From Symbiodinium natans (lineage: Eukaryota > Sar > Dinophyceae > Suessiales > Symbiodiniaceae): a DNA stretch of 64,000 nt. The DNA lies in the NCBI GenBank assembly GCA_905221605.1, contig CAJNDS010002497.1, positions 206,001 to 270,000 on the forward strand. Reading direction: 5' to 3'. Made by a program: the position numbers and the translations under genes. Each line of letters starts with the position of its first letter. Positions within the stretch are counted from its first letter, which is position 1. The notes under the pieces are model-generated. The model was not told where the DNA came from. It saw nothing but the letters and a program-made list of their open reading frames with translations, and did no database searches. Shown piece by piece: positions 30,897 through 40,615 of the stretch.

Positions 30897-32231
30897 CTGC
30901 GCAGGCGGGGGCAGGTATGAAAGTAAATCTCTTTCCGGCAGCGGCCCGTCGGAGCCGCCAGGGTTGCTGCCCGGGATATATGTATAAATACAGAAGCAGC
31001 AGCCCGGAGAGCTGCCAGTCTTCTCGCAGAAGAGATGTGTGTGTGTGCATATATGTACACATTCAGTATGTAGACACGTGCATGCTATACTTTTCTTGCG
31101 TCGGCAGGCCCCTCGTCAGACGACTTTTGCGTCTGGATTGTTCGGCGTGGCGTGTCGGGCCACATCATCGGCCACGCATGTTGCCTCCACGCGGCTGCTG
31201 CGAGCATTGGGCGTGTCGAAGTGAACACGAAGATCTCGACAAAGCATGACCTGCGCAGGACTATATGTATAGGAAAAAATGACGAACCCATTCCATGCCA
31301 GTTGGTCGTGCCTCTCTCGAGCGATCACCGCGCCCTAGCATCAAGACCATGGTCGTTGAGGACGCAATGTCCGCCTTCACACCCTGCGGCTTCTTCATGG
31401 CTCGCCCTATAGGCAGGAGTCGCGCCGGACACTACGTGTATCTGCAGCCTCGCTGAAACGTCGCGGGCAGCGTGTTGGCACTTGCCATGGCCTATAGACG
31501 GAGGTGCAGGGGATGAGACACAAGAAAAAACATGGCCCGGAAACAAACAAAAGCCACAGCGCGAGGACGGCCTGCGCAGCACGGCAGCGACCCGGCGGGC
31601 CGCCGCTACACGACGCAATCTGTTGCTGCACGCATGCTGTCTGGTCTATATATGCACATATAAACCCTTAGACACAAACCCGAGACCGCTATACAGAAAG
31701 CCTATATAAACCCTTCGGCCTTTCAAGACCTTAACCTTGCAAAGTACAAACCCTACAAGCTCAAAACCCCAAGCCTATATAATTATGTAGTATATATCTA
31801 TATAGACCCATATCGACACTGCATATGTCTGATGCGCTGCGACAGCGGCCTCGCAGAGCCGCCTGCATGCCTCCTGCCTCGGTTCACGACGTCACGTTCG
31901 TGGAACAGGCATGTACATCATGTATAACCCGCACCCGTAACCCGTGCAGCGTTTCTCGAGGACATGCAGCGTCCGGACTGTCCCTATAGACGGCGTGCAG
32001 GCAGTGGCGAATTGCTGCAAGCAGAAGCACCACGGGCTCCTGCGGCAAATTCTTGCAGCGAATTGCTTCAAGTTCCTTGAAGCTGCTTGCAGGTACGGGT
32101 ACATAGGCCACGCCAACCGACGTGACAGGTCGAAAAAAACTGTAGGTGAACACTCGTCGTCTGCTGCTGCCACATGCCAGGAGGTCGCGCGTGATGCGAT
32201 GAGCGTGCATCCCGCGCAGCGAAGAAGCTCA
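30897..32231. other. transposon spacer, no gene supported
   Basis: Four hairpin motifs (30938, 30997, 31584, 31843). Several open frames on both strands at 31090-31630 and 31890-32220 lack convincing ends. Frame bias is weak, so I leave them out. Confidence 0.45.
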
Positions 32232-33983
32232 TTACCACTGGCCCCTGTACTTGTAGCAGGAGTCCGTACAGCCGATGCAAGAATTCCTGCACTTCTTGCA
32301 GCCATTGGCGTAGCGTTTCAGCAAAGACACAGACAAGCCGTGCGCCCTTCTCCTTGCCCAGTTCTTGCGCCGCAGGGCCTCCTGCCTCTCCAAAGCCGCT
32401 GCTGTCCGCTTCTTGCCAAGCTGCTTCTTCGACTCAGCCACAGCACAGGCCGTCTTCTCGGCCTGCTTCTTCGGCACAGCTTTCATGGACTTGCCGGACT
32501 GCTTCTGCTTCTCAGGGACGACTCGGATGGCCTTCGTGGCTTTCATGGCCTTGATGGGCTTGCTGGGCTTCTGCTGCTGAGTCTTCGCTTTCGGACCAGG
32601 CTTGGGACCCGGCTTGCGTCCAGGCTTCTTTGCTGGGTCCTGGCTGCTGTTCTTCTCGATTTTGTCCTTCTTCAAAACATCCACCATCGAAGCAAAGTCC
32701 AGGGGCCCTGCTGCGGCTGCCTGCTCGGCTGCCGGCTCGGCTGTCAAGTGCTCGCCTGCCTGGTTGGGAAGCACAGCAAGCGCAAAGGCTGCTTGCTCGG
32801 AGGACTGCTTCGCCGGCACAGCAAGTGCAAAGGCCGCTTGCTCAGAGGACCGCAAGGCTGGCACAGCAAGTGCATGGGGCTCTTGCTTTGGCAACTGCTT
32901 GGCCGGCACAGCAAGTGCAGAGGCTGCTTCCTCGGATGACTGCTTTGCCCGCAGGCCGAGCAGAGCCCGAGCTGGAGGAGAGACGGGCACGGCGGACTCC
33001 TGCACTGGAGCCGGAGGCAGCCAGCCAGAGGCGGCAGAGCTGAGCTCAGTGCCCTGACTGTCATCGCTGGTGCTCGCTTGGGAATGCACATCCTTCAACG
33101 AACTGCCTGCAGGCAGCCCAGCCTGAGGTCCCTGGAGGCCATCAGACGACGGCCTCTTCAGGAGCTGAAAGCCCGGCAGCTCTTCGGTCTCCTGGAATGC
33201 TTGAAGCAACTGCGACAGACGGGAAGGGTCCCGAGCCAAGTCCTGCAAAAAACCAGACGCATTGCCCGATGCTGTCGAAGCTGGGGGCAGCAGACGATGC
33301 GTCTTGCGAAGCGGTACCAGCTGATGCAATGAGAGCACCTCGGCCAAAGGCATGGGCATGGGTCGTTGCGGCACTGTGTTCGTGAAGATGGTCTTGTACA
33401 TGTCTGTTGCCATCTGCAAGGGCTCAAAGGGAAGCTCACGAAGGAGGAACGCGCGATTGGTAGAGGTGCCAGCTCGCAGCACCGACAAAGTGTACTTCTT
33501 TTGCCGCTTGAAGACGTGGAAGATGGTGCTGGCATTCGACAGCAGCTTCTGGTCTGTCAGATGCGTCACAGCGGTGATCATGCCGTGCGTACTCTCCGAG
33601 GGACTGTTGAGGCCGAGACGGGCAAGGAAACCGAGGAGACTGTGCTGCTTCGTAGCAACCGTCGTCTTGGGATCCAAAAGCAGCGACCACACATCGCTAT
33701 CGAAGTAGCAAGCCATGGCGGTGTAGTTCTGCAAGCTGCGGGTGTTGCTTTCCAGAAGGCGATCTGTTGCCGCTTGGACTAGCTGATCCTTGTAGCTGCG
33801 ACTGATGTCACACGACTCCAACGCCTGCTTGAATACCTCGAAGTCACTCAGCCGAAAGTCAGACAAAGATTTCAGGTACGAGAGGACGACCTCCTTCTGC
33901 TGCTTCACGATGCGGTCCTCGACCACTCCGGCATTGGTGCAGTAAGTGCTCAGGGCACGAAGAGAAGTCGTCACGGCTTCCAT
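32232..33983 (-). CDS. 583-residue transposon accessory protein with C-terminal cysteine cluster
   Basis: ATG at 33983 with an in-frame stop a few codons upstream; stop at 32232; no intron. The N-terminal ~240 residues are helical and conserved-looking (YLKSLSDFRLSDFEVFKQAL, LLGFLARLGLNSPSESTHGM). The centre is Pro/Ser-rich with tandem AVPAKQSSEQAAFAL repeats. Then comes a long lysine/proline tract with AT-hook-like GRKPGPKPGPK, and the end is NGCKKCRNSCIGCTDSCYK, a compact cysteine cluster. From memory, a similar C-terminal GCxKCR cluster recurs in Symbiodiniaceae proteins. The AT-hook-like and cysteine parts suggest DNA binding at the transposon ends. Confidence 0.7.
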   Translation of the reverse strand: MEAVTTSLRALSTYCTNAGVVEDRIVKQQKEVVLSYLKSLSDFRLSDFEVFKQALESCDISRSYKDQLVQAATDRLLESNTRSLQNYTAMACYFDSDVWSLLLDPKTTVATKQHSLLGFLARLGLNSPSESTHGMITAVTHLTDQKLLSNASTIFHVFKRQKKYTLSVLRAGTSTNRAFLLRELPFEPLQMATDMYKTIFTNTVPQRPMPMPLAEVLSLHQLVPLRKTHRLLPPASTASGNASGFLQDLARDPSRLSQLLQAFQETEELPGFQLLKRPSSDGLQGPQAGLPAGSSLKDVHSQASTSDDSQGTELSSAASGWLPPAPVQESAVPVSPPARALLGLRAKQSSEEAASALAVPAKQLPKQEPHALAVPALRSSEQAAFALAVPAKQSSEQAAFALAVLPNQAGEHLTAEPAAEQAAAAGPLDFASMVDVLKKDKIEKNSSQDPAKKPGRKPGPKPGPKAKTQQQKPSKPIKAMKATKAIRVVPEKQKQSGKSMKAVPKKQAEKTACAVAESKKQLGKKRTAAALERQEALRRKNWARRRAHGLSVSLLKRYANGCKKCRNSCIGCTDSCYKYRGQW

Positions 33984-35321
33984 GCTGTTGCTCTATGGGT
34001 GCAGGAACCGACAGGGACGCCTCTGGAAGCCAAACCGTACGTGCACATGTGAGTGCAGTTGTGGCTTTGACAACAGCGACCGCTGTGACCGCCAGCTGCT
34101 TCCACGAAACAAACGGAGCACAACACGCACCATGCGTATGTCTTACATCAGTCAAACCCTCTTTCCAGCGATCCGAAATGAACCGCCGGGCACTAAATAG
34201 CCCTCCTGTGTCTGTGTAGCATGCTCCATGGCCGCTATTGCGCAGCGGGCCTGAGAAGCCGCCGCATGCTTTCGATATCATTAACACCCAATAACGAAGA
34301 AATACAGATGTTAGAAAATGAACGAACAACGCAAGTATATGTATGTTTCCTTCTGATGAGAAATACATAAATAAAAATATACATGTATGTGTATATTTTC
34401 ATTTACATATATATATATATATACACACTGCATAATAACCGTATTACATTACTATAATGTATATATACAAATAAATATGTGTATATATATATGTGTGAAA
34501 TTCACCACAGTATATCAGGAAGCGAACCTGTGATCCGCCTGGGACTCTAAACAGTCTATAAGCAAATATACATCCATATACATCCATATATATATATATG
34601 TAAATCTATATATACATATACATATATATATAGTTTTTTCCCTGCAGACGTGATTGAGCACCAGAACCAACGCTCGATTTTCGGGCATGTCCCGCCCCCC
34701 CCGCCCACCCCCCCCCCCCCCACCCCCCCTCCCATGATTGCAAAGCTTCTCTGCCACCAAAAAAATGTAGATAGATATCTGCATGTATGTATATATGTAC
34801 ATATGTATATATTGCATAAGTGTATATATTATATCTATACACATATATATATCTCTACCTATCTGTGTTTTGTTTATTCTTGCCTTTGTGTATATATGTC
34901 TATAGAAAGATTTCATTTCTCTATATATTTATTGACTTTTTTTTATGTGCTTGTACAAACTGACATATATATCCATGTATATCCATTTTCTCCTTCTCCA
35001 TAACAAAAATAGGTGGCGTTCTTGGCACGTTTTCACATAAATGATCAAAACCTACGTGGAGAAACATGCAAACCTAACTTTTTCGCTGGTTTTGTTGTTG
35101 CTTTTTTGACCGCCAAGCTAACTTCTGCTAACTTTCCTATCTGCAAAGCTAATTATGTTATCTTCTGTTAAGTAGTTATAGCGACTTATAACTACTTAGC
35201 GTTGCCCCAACACTAAGTCGTTATAAGTCCTTATAACCACACCTATGTTGGGACAAAGATAGCGTTAGCTAGCACCGGACTTAGCTCACTTACAAGAGGA
35301 CTTGACCCACTTACAAGCATA
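33984..35321. other. right subterminal region of the transposon and likely promoter side
   Basis: After one hairpin motif (34242-34264) the DNA is AT-rich with TATATA tracts (34400-34640, 34780-34990), a C-rich run at 34696-34735, and from 35030 repeated TAACTT, TTATAAGTC and AACCCACTTA motifs. All genes point away from this end, so it is the likely promoter side. No gene seen. Confidence 0.55.
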
Positions 35322-35366
35322 CTTAGAACCCACTTATAACTGGCCTATCTAAAAGGGCCCACTGTG
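35322..35366 (-). repeat. right terminal inverted repeat of the 13.5-kb transposon
   Basis: Reverse complement of the left end with one extra G and one substitution. Followed by TA and a G-run. Confidence 0.9.
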
Positions 35367-35368
35367 TA

Positions 35369-35897
35369 GGGGGGGGGGGGGTGTTGTCGGAGTTGAGGGG
35401 TTTAGGGTTCAGGGTTTAGGGTTTAGAAGCTATAGGATTTAGGACCCAAATGGGCTTCATTTGGGGGGGGAGAGAGAATCTGCTCTCGGGGCTTAGAGGA
35501 CTTCCAGGGCTCTAGGGTTTAGGGTTTAGGGTTTAGGCTTTAGGCTTTAGGGTTTAGGGTTTAGGGTTTAGGGTTTAGGCTTTAGGGTTTAGGGTGGTTT
35601 TTGGGCTTTGTGGCTCAGGGTTTCTTGAGCTTTCGGGGGCCTTCTTTGAGTGAAGCCTCTGACAACAACAGTATGTCGAGGTTCAGACTTCCGTCTAAAC
35701 CCCAGGCCGCCTAGCCCTCAACGCCCTGACCCCCCCTTAACTCTAAAACCTTCAGAAAACCTAAACCCCTTATAAACCCCCAAGCCCTAAACCCCAAGCC
35801 CTAAACCCTAAACCCTAAGCCCTAAGCCCTAAGCCCTAACCCTAAACCCTAAACCCTAAACCCTAAACCCTGCCCTGAGTCCAACTGACCCCGGCAC
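35369..35897. repeat. G-run and ITS arrays right of the transposon
   Basis: A G-run directly at the insertion site, TTTAGGG with TTTAGGC variants (35515-35597), then CCCTAAA/CCCTAAG (35775-35868). No exon seen before 35898. Confidence 0.8.
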
Positions 35898-35945
35898 CTG
35901 CAAGGGCAGGCTGAGGCCCAAGTTCAAGCGCCTCTTCACCAGCTC
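35898..35945 (-). CDS. candidate 48-bp exon
   Basis: Follows TTACTAG|G and ends TTGCAG before GTGCCG. Sixteen whole codons read ELVKRRLNLGLSLPLQ, both phases 0. The plus strand is also open, reaching a stop, so the strand is not certain. Confidence 0.35.
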
Positions 35946-35961
35946 CTAGTAATGGCCGGGG

Positions 35962-36845
35962 AGGGTTTAGGGTTTAGGGTTTAGGGTTTAGGGTTTAGGG
36001 TTTAGGGTTTAGGGTTTAGGGTTTAGGGTTTAGGGTCCTGTTGCCTGAAGCTTAATGGTTAGTACCCCCTATTTGGTAGGCATAACCCTTGAAACTGTAG
36101 GTAAATAGGGTCCTAGGTAGAGCTTCTCGTAGTTTAGAGGGCTTTTAGGGGGTTTAAAGAGGTTTAGAGAGTTGTGTTTCGAGGGGTTTGTAGGGCTGAT
36201 AGGGTTTAGAGCGGTTTGCAGGGCTTTCAGGCGTTCGAGGGCTTGTCGGGGTTTGCGGGGGTTGTAACAAGGGGATATAGGGTCTGGAGGTTTTTAGGGC
36301 CTAGTACTCATGTTTGGGGTCGATGGAGGGCTGTTGGGATGCGCAGAACTTTGTGGGATTGAGGCTCCGGCAGCTTCTCCAGGGCTTCAGTCAACCCTAA
36401 ACCCTAAACCCTAAAGCCCTAAACCCTTAACCCTAAACCCTAGAACAGGCTGCGGCTTTAAGGGCAGGGCCAGAGTCTTCGTGGGCTTACAGCTAGCTTG
36501 CGCGGTAACCGAAGAATATGAAGGGCGCCCGTCCTTTGCACCATGGTGGTTCTCAGGGGATGCTCATGAACCCTTGCTGCTTATGTAGGGTTGAAGGCTT
36601 AGGGTTTTTGGTCTTGCTCACAAAGGGTTTCAGGTTTAGGGTTAGGGTTACAAGCCTGCCAAGATGAATTCTCACGTTGCCCTTGAATAGGATCTGTCTG
36701 AACTCGCGAGAGCCTGCGGTATTGAATGAAGTGTATGAGGGTTGGATAAACCTAAACCACAAGTCTTAAACCCTGAGCCCTAAACCCTCAACCCTAATTA
36801 AACCCTAACCCTAAATCCTAAACCCTAAAACCCTAAACCCTAAAC
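35962..36845. repeat. ITS arrays with a G/T-rich unassigned segment
   Basis: Perfect TTTAGGG 35962-36034, CCCTAAA 36393-36442 and 36775-36845. Segment 36040-36390 is G/T-rich. 36450-36770 has no supported exon. Confidence 0.7.
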
Positions 36846-36930
36846 CCTCTTTCTCCTGAAAGGCGAGGTCGTTTGTGTCGTCGCGGAAGTCACTGGCTGG
36901 CAGCCGTCCGCTCAGCAGCGGCATACCATC
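36846..36930 (-). CDS. candidate exon with telomeric donor
   Basis: Follows GTGTAG|G, reads GMPLLSGRLPASDFRDDTND then LAFQEKE, and ends AGAGG exactly where GTTTAGGG begins. GC3-rich, 85 bases. A TTTAGGG array (36938-37018) starts ~8 bp outside the acceptor, so the exon sits between two arrays. Unidentified. Confidence 0.5.
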
Positions 36931-36994
36931 CTACACTTAGGGTTTAGGGTTTAGGGTTTAGGGTCTAGGGTCTAGGGTCTAGGGTTCAGGGTTT

Positions 36995-38015
36995 AGGGTT
37001 TAGGTTTTAGGGTTTAGAGGAACTATCACAATCTACTAATTATTGTGTTTTACTTTGCAAGATGACACAATCTGTTTCGTGTACACCTATTATATATATA
37101 TATGTGTGTGTGTGTATGTGAGTGCAGAGATTATCCGGTTGTAGAATATCAGGAACTACTACATGCTAGTATGAAGCAACGTGCAACATAAACAGTGACG
37201 TGATATTGCATACCTCCTTGAAAACAATGTAGTATTGTATAGTCTTATACCAGGTTATCGAATATTGTGTATCATTGTAAACGTTTAGATGAGATTGGTA
37301 CAAGCAATATTGGGTTGCTATATGAAAATAGTGACGAAAATACTTTAATGCTGGGGCAGTATCATCTGCTACTGCCTCATACTCTCTGATATTGTCATCT
37401 AGTATGTTCTATGATTAATGTTTGTGTCACCTTACTTGAAGGTGTCTACTCTTCCCTACTACTATCCAACGCTATCTAGCATTACCTAAAATTATGCTAT
37501 ATGATCTAAACAAACAGAACCTACATGTCTCTGATTCCCACACACAACCCTGCTAAATCAACGCGAAAGAAGACACATCCACAGGGTCTAAACCCGACCC
37601 CTAGCACCTACAGGATAAGTCTTAGCAAGATCAACCTATGTAGTATAACTGGCACACCAGAGACACCCCGCGAGGGACAAATACTCAGGCCGACCCCCCA
37701 GACCCAAGGCATCAAACAAACCCAACAAACCAACACTTCTGAACCCAAATCTCGAGGCCCTCAACCCGAATCCCCCCCCCCCCCCTGCCCAAATAGTAAC
37801 CGCATTCATCTCATAGACGCAAGTAGTGATCATGATCATGGTACATCGTACTGATTGTTGGGACACCAATCGTGACAACCATCTGCCAAACCTTAAACCC
37901 TGAACCCTAACCCTAAACCCTATACCCTAACCCTAAACCCTAAACCCTAAACACAAAACACCCAGACGGTAAAATTGGACCTCTTTGCTCCCAACTAAAC
38001 CAGCCGACACTTCAG
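36995..38015. other. AT-rich island and unassigned DNA
   Basis: 37020-37540 is AT-rich with TA/TG microsatellite (37090-37120) and recurrent short blocks such as GTATTGTATAG and ATATTG; no ends found. 37540-37870 is C-rich and non-coding in appearance. CCCTAAA 37890-37952. Confidence 0.5.
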
Positions 38016-38104
38016 GTATGGCAACTTCACGGGCCGAGCCACCGGGATCAGGAAGTACTTGAACTTCTTCATGTGCCTCCAAGTGGCCGAGCAAAGAGAG
38101 CTGA
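38016..38104 (+). CDS. candidate exon, unidentified
   Basis: Follows CACTTCAG|G and ends CTGA before GTAGAG. It reads YGNFTGRATGIRKYLNFFMC then LQVAEQREL with a very strong C/G third-position bias (antisense bias is poor), so the plus strand is favoured. Unidentified. Confidence 0.5.
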
Positions 38105-40615
38105 GTAGAGTTGCTTGGTAGTACCCCTAAGCCCTAAGTTCTAAGCTCTAAGCCCCAAGCCCCAAGCCCTAAGCCCTAAAAACGAAACCCTAAACCTTAA
38201 ACCCGAAACCCTAAACCGAAACCCTAAACCCTAAACCCTAAACTCTGAACCGCGGCTGTTGTTGGTCCCTTCGTTAAACCCACGTGGAGACCGAGCGGTA
38301 CAGTAGGCTGCGGCCCACCATTCGCAGGTGCCAGCGGCACGCCCAGGCAATAACATAGACATAGACATATTGGCAGTTAGGGCTTAAGGTTTAGGGTTTA
38401 GGGTTTAGGGTTTAGGGTGCCTCCACTGCTTGCGGATAGGTAGGTTTGGGGCTTGGGGTGTGGACACTGAAACCCTAAACCCTAAACCCTCCACGGCGGT
38501 GCATCCAGCTTCTCCGTGGGGGCTTAGGGCTTGGGAGGTAGGGCGGTTTGGGGTTTAGGGTTTAGGGTTTAGGGTTTAGGGGTTAGGGCATAGTTTTTCA
38601 TTCTCGTGGCTGCTGATTGGCTTGTAAGCACCTCTGAAGAGGGCAAAACACTCGAATCCCCTGAGCTTCTTCACAATGCACCCTAACCCCTAACCCTAAA
38701 CCCTAAACCCCTAGCCCTAAACCCTAAACCCTGAACCCTAAACCCGAAACCCTAAACCCCTAGCCCTAAACCCTAAACCCTAGACCCTGAACCCTAAACC
38801 CTCCGAGCCGTCAGCCCTACGCAAGACTCCCTACATCGAAGAGCGCGAGGCCCAAACCCTGAATAGAGGAGGGGAGGGAGGTTGTCGCAAACAAGGGCCG
38901 CCTGTTGCGGAGTTCTTTCCACACGGGATTTGATCTCTAAACCCTAACCCCTAAACCCTAACCCCTAAACCCTGACCCCTAATCCCTAAACCCCAAACCC
39001 CAACCAACTGAGCCCTACGCCCAAAACTTTGAACGCTCGCAGCTCTCTTCCAGCTGCGGCCACGCGGCCCACTCAAGCGGCTCCAGATGAAGGCCGACCA
39101 AGGAGCTCGCGAGACCCGGTCCCAAACCTACCGATTTTTTCCGGGATTCAACGTTAAGGTTTGAAGGTTTGGAGTTTTAAAGGTTTGGAGGTTGAGCAGG
39201 TTTAAAGGCTTAAGTAGGGTTTTGGGGTTTCGGTGGTTTGAGTCTACGGTTCACAAAGAAGCAGGGCTTATAGGGCTTTAGGGATATGGGGTCTAGGGTT
39301 AAGGGGTAGAAGGCTTTGCCTTGCAAAGTTGGTTTAGGGTTTAGGGTTTAGGGTTTAGGGTTTAGGGTTTAGGGTTTAGGGTTTAGGGTTTAGGGCTTAA
39401 GCGGTTCAGGGGATTCGCCGTTATAGGGCTTGGGCCTTCCAAGGCTTCCGGCTGCGCCAGACTTGTTACATTATGTACACACCTTCTGCGCTTTCAATTA
39501 CTTTCTTTAAATGATGCCCTTCTAGTATTGTTTGATGACTAGGGATCCTTCTACTATGGTGTTCTTGCGATGCCCTAAACCCTGAACCTTAAAACCCTAA
39601 ACCCCAAACCCTAAACCGTTTGGTGGCGCGGGCCCATGGCCATGGTTTTCCCAAACTCTAAACCCTCAACCCTCAGAACCCTACACCCTCAACCCTGAAC
39701 CCTCAACCCTGAACCCTCAACCCTGAACCCTAAACCCTGAACCCTAAACTCTCAACCCTACACCCTCAAACCTAAACCCTGAAGCCTCCTCGCGCAGGTG
39801 CGCATGCTCAACCTCGCGCTGGCGCTCCCCCGAACCCAAGAAAGCCCTAGAACCGTCAGACCCCGAATGCTCTGGGCTGAGGCTTGACACTCTGGAATAG
39901 GTTTGGGGTTTGGGGTTTGGGGTTTGGGGTTTGGGGTTTGGGGTTTGGGGTTTAGGGTTTAGGGTTTAGGGTTTAGGGTTTAGGGTTTAGGGTTTAGGGT
40001 TTAGGGTTTAGGGTTTAGGGCAGAGCTTTGAAGCCAGGCGACGGGGAGGTCCATGAGAGCCCAGAGAGCGTCGATGACGGCCGGGAGCCTTTGCTGATGT
40101 TCATGAGCCCTAAACCCTAAACCCTAAACCCTAAACCCTAAAGGGGGCGAACCCTGAGCAGCTCTCAGGCTCGCACTGCCAGTTGTAGTGGCGCCGCGCA
40201 CGCCTCGGGAAGTGGAGCACTTGCCACCTCGGCTGTGGGGTGAAGAGAGAATCTTGCTTCGTCCGCTAAATTAACTTCTCAAGTACATTCGTAGACTTGT
40301 AGGCTCTTTTCCTTTTTGAAGAGGGGGGGGAGAGACAGGGCGGTTACATGTGGGTGCTTGTCGCAGGTTTCGGCGGTCGGGATTGACAGATCAGGAGGGA
40401 AGGCCGGAAGAGAAGACCCTGGATTGGGGGATCCTCAAGCTGCTCGCCCCCCCCCCCCCACTCATGCAATCCTACGAATCCTACGAGGCCTGAAAACGAA
40501 ACAGCATGACCTTCTTGAAGCCCACAGAGGAATGAGCACCACAACCCTAAACCCTAGACCCTAAACCCTCAACCCTCAACCCTAAACCCTAAACCCCAAA
40601 CCCTAAACCCTAAAC
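38105..40615. repeat. ITS mosaic with scattered possible exons
   Basis: Arrays: 38165-38250, 38385-38420, 38545-38580, 38680-38805, 38937-39000, 39330-39397, 39575-39615, 39655-39780 (CCCTGAA/CCCTCAA variants), 39900-40020 (TTTGGGG then TTTAGGG), 40110-40142, 40540-40613. Candidate exons: 39054-39118 (+), after CTCTCTTCCAG, reading LRPRGPLKRLQMKADQGARE; 39782-39835 (strand unclear); 40020-40108 (strand unclear; minus frame RLPAVIDALWALMDL). Confidence 0.6.

Larger units (their letters stand above)
22257..34264 (+). repeat. 17-copy dispersed hairpin motif, GCAGCGRCCCGGMGRGCCGCC
   Basis: Approximate starts: 22257, 24728, 25365, 25613, 25688, 26315, 28838, 29009, 29531, 29584, 30054, 30210, 30938, 30997, 31584, 31843, 34242. 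Each is 17-23 bp with GCGGC-like and GCCGC arms able to pair. All have the same orientation and lie between or beside coding segments. No full copy was seen outside the transposon. Spacing is irregular (50-2500 bp). Confidence 0.75.
21857..35366 (-). mobile_element. 13.5-kb multi-gene DNA transposon (CACAG ends, TA target site)
   Basis: The left end CACAGTGGGCCCTTTTAGAT (21857) is matched by the reverse complement of the right end (to 35366). Similarity runs ~45 bp with one indel and one mismatch. Both ends are followed inward by many AAGTGGGTT, TATAAGT and CTTAG motifs. TA precedes the left end (21855-21856) and follows the right end (35367-35368); removing the element leaves TTTAGGG, so it landed in a telomeric repeat. 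All internal genes lie on the minus strand: transposase nearest the left end, then several accessory genes. CACAG termini, a 2-bp target duplication and the transposase motif DTE-x2-E-x2-H fit the CMC (CACTA/Mirage/Chapaev) superfamily; that placement is inference. Confidence 0.9.

Noticed and set aside
32365-33057. Plus-strand alanine/serine/proline-rich frames opposite the 583-residue gene
   Set aside because: Antisense of repetitive coding sequence, no motif, no start context.
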